A stretch of 5,655 nt of DNA from Rhodospirillaceae bacterium (GTDB lineage: Bacteria; Pseudomonadota; Alphaproteobacteria; Rhodospirillales; Magnetovibrionaceae): assembly GCA_029881835.1 (NCBI GenBank), contig JAOULV010000101.1, forward strand, positions 1-5,655. The letters are read 5' to 3'. Shown piece by piece: positions 4,864 to 5,655 of the stretch. Made by a program: the position numbers and the translations under genes. The notes under the pieces were generated by a model. The model saw nothing but the letters and a program-made list of their open reading frames with translations. It was not told the origin of the DNA and searched no databases. The first letter of the stretch is position 1. Each line of letters opens with the position of its first letter.

Positions 4864-5655
4864 CTATTTTGGCCCGCCAACCAGTGCCAATGTTAAAACA
4901 TCAACGTTCTTGGCCCCGGCCCGCAGAAGGGTGCGGGTTGCCTCGGTCACGGTGGCCCCTGTGGTCAACACGTCATCAACCAGCAAAATTGATTTTCCCT
5001 TTAACCGGCGCGCCATGGCTGACGGCACAACAAATACCCCACGGACATTTTCAAACCGTGCCCTGCGGCTAAGGTTGGCCTGGGTTGATTTTTTGTTACC
5101 ACGCGCGCCTATGCGTTTGAGCACACCGGGGTGAAAGTCCTTGGCCGAATTGCGGGCAAGTATTCGGGCGATTTCGGCAGATTGGTTATAACGCCTTGAA
5201 AAAAGCTTTGTCCTTGAAATGGGAATGGGGATTATCAAATCACATTCGTTTATTAGCTCGCCCCCGACCCTTTCCAATTGGGCCGCAAAAAACTTGGCCA
5301 AGTGGGTTTGATCTGCGTGTTTGAACGCCAAAACCATTTTCCGGGAAAAATCATCATACATAAATGCCGCCCGGGCGCGAGAAAACGGTGGGGTGGTGCG
5401 TGCACACGGACCACAAATTAACCCTTCGCGCTCTATTTCGCTATTGCCCGAAAATTCAAAAGGATGGCCACAAACCGAACAGGTGGGTGCGGAAATAAAG
5501 GTTATTTTTTCCCAGCATTCAGGGCACAAGCCACCGGGCGGGCTGACGATGGTTTTGCATCCCGGGCAGGTTGGCGGCAACATTACATCGAGCAATCTTT
5601 TTGCCGCTGACACGGCAAAAAAAGTGGGCGGGCGGGTTATGTGGTTTTTTTCCAT
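4864..5655 (-). CDS. comF: ComF family phosphoribosyltransferase-domain protein
   Basis: The 263-residue product has the ComF layout. An N-terminal cysteine-rich part contains C30-x2-C33, C44-x2-C47, C59-x2-C62 and C81-x2-C84, fitting two zinc-binding sites. A type I phosphoribosyltransferase domain follows, with IIPIPIS (141-147), the conserved RRYNQ (154-158), and the PRPP-binding loop LLVDDVLTTGAT (224-235). It ends with a strand in VDVLTLALV. ComF proteins are needed for natural DNA uptake in several bacteria and are implicated in DNA import or recombination; the related E. coli gene is gntX. The substrate is not known. The reading frame begins with an ATG whose last base on the plus strand is the final base of the window, so no ribosome site can be seen and a start further upstream cannot be excluded. 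The length is already normal for the family, so the gene is probably complete. Confidence 0.93.
   Translation of the reverse strand: MEKNHITRPPTFFAVSAAKRLLDVMLPPTCPGCKTIVSPPGGLCPECWEKITFISAPTCSVCGHPFEFSGNSEIEREGLICGPCARTTPPFSRARAAFMYDDFSRKMVLAFKHADQTHLAKFFAAQLERVGGELINECDLIIPIPISRTKLFSRRYNQSAEIARILARNSAKDFHPGVLKRIGARGNKKSTQANLSRRARFENVRGVFVVPSAMARRLKGKSILLVDDVLTTGATVTEATRTLLRAGAKNVDVLTLALVGGPK

Overview
The window looks like a chromosomal housekeeping segment from an alphaproteobacterium with moderate GC content. The grounds are a UbiG of the proteobacterial ubiquinone pathway, a DUF1178 protein, and the neighbourhood comF - grxC - nitrilase-family amidase - DUF1178 beside ubiG and lysC, an order I recall from alphaproteobacterial genomes. 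I cannot name a genus. Nearly all of the window is coding. I see no mobile element, CRISPR array, rRNA or tRNA, and no gene-free stretch longer than about 165 bp.

Layout from left to right. (1) Positions 1-867, minus strand: the first 289 codons of a flavin-dependent nitronate monooxygenase-like oxidoreductase that runs off the left edge. (2) Positions 868-2097, minus: lysC, aspartate kinase. Its TAA stop directly touches the ATG of the oxidoreductase, so the two are probably co-transcribed. (3) Positions 2098-2261: a 164-bp divergent promoter region with two short inverted repeats. (4) Positions 2262-3014, plus: ubiG, the only plus-strand gene. (5) Positions 3016-5655, minus: four genes transcribed in the order comF, grxC, nitrilase/deaminated-glutathione amidase, DUF1178. 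The last of these ends one base from the end of ubiG, tail to tail.

How the genes work together. LysC commits aspartate to lysine, threonine, methionine and diaminopimelate synthesis. UbiG performs both O-methylations of ubiquinone synthesis. GrxC (glutathione-dependent thiol redox) and the amidase (probable repair of deaminated glutathione) form a plausible glutathione-linked pair. ComF is a phosphoribosyltransferase-fold protein linked to DNA uptake or repair, and the DUF1178 protein is a small putative zinc-ribbon protein of unknown function.

No clearly new system is present. The most interesting points are a well-placed internal GTG start with a Shine-Dalgarno-like GAGGA inside lysC, at the position where Corynebacterium starts its separate beta subunit; a CGYC rather than CPYC active site in the glutaredoxin; the zero-gap lysC/oxidoreductase junction; and the one-base convergent junction of ubiG with the DUF1178 gene.
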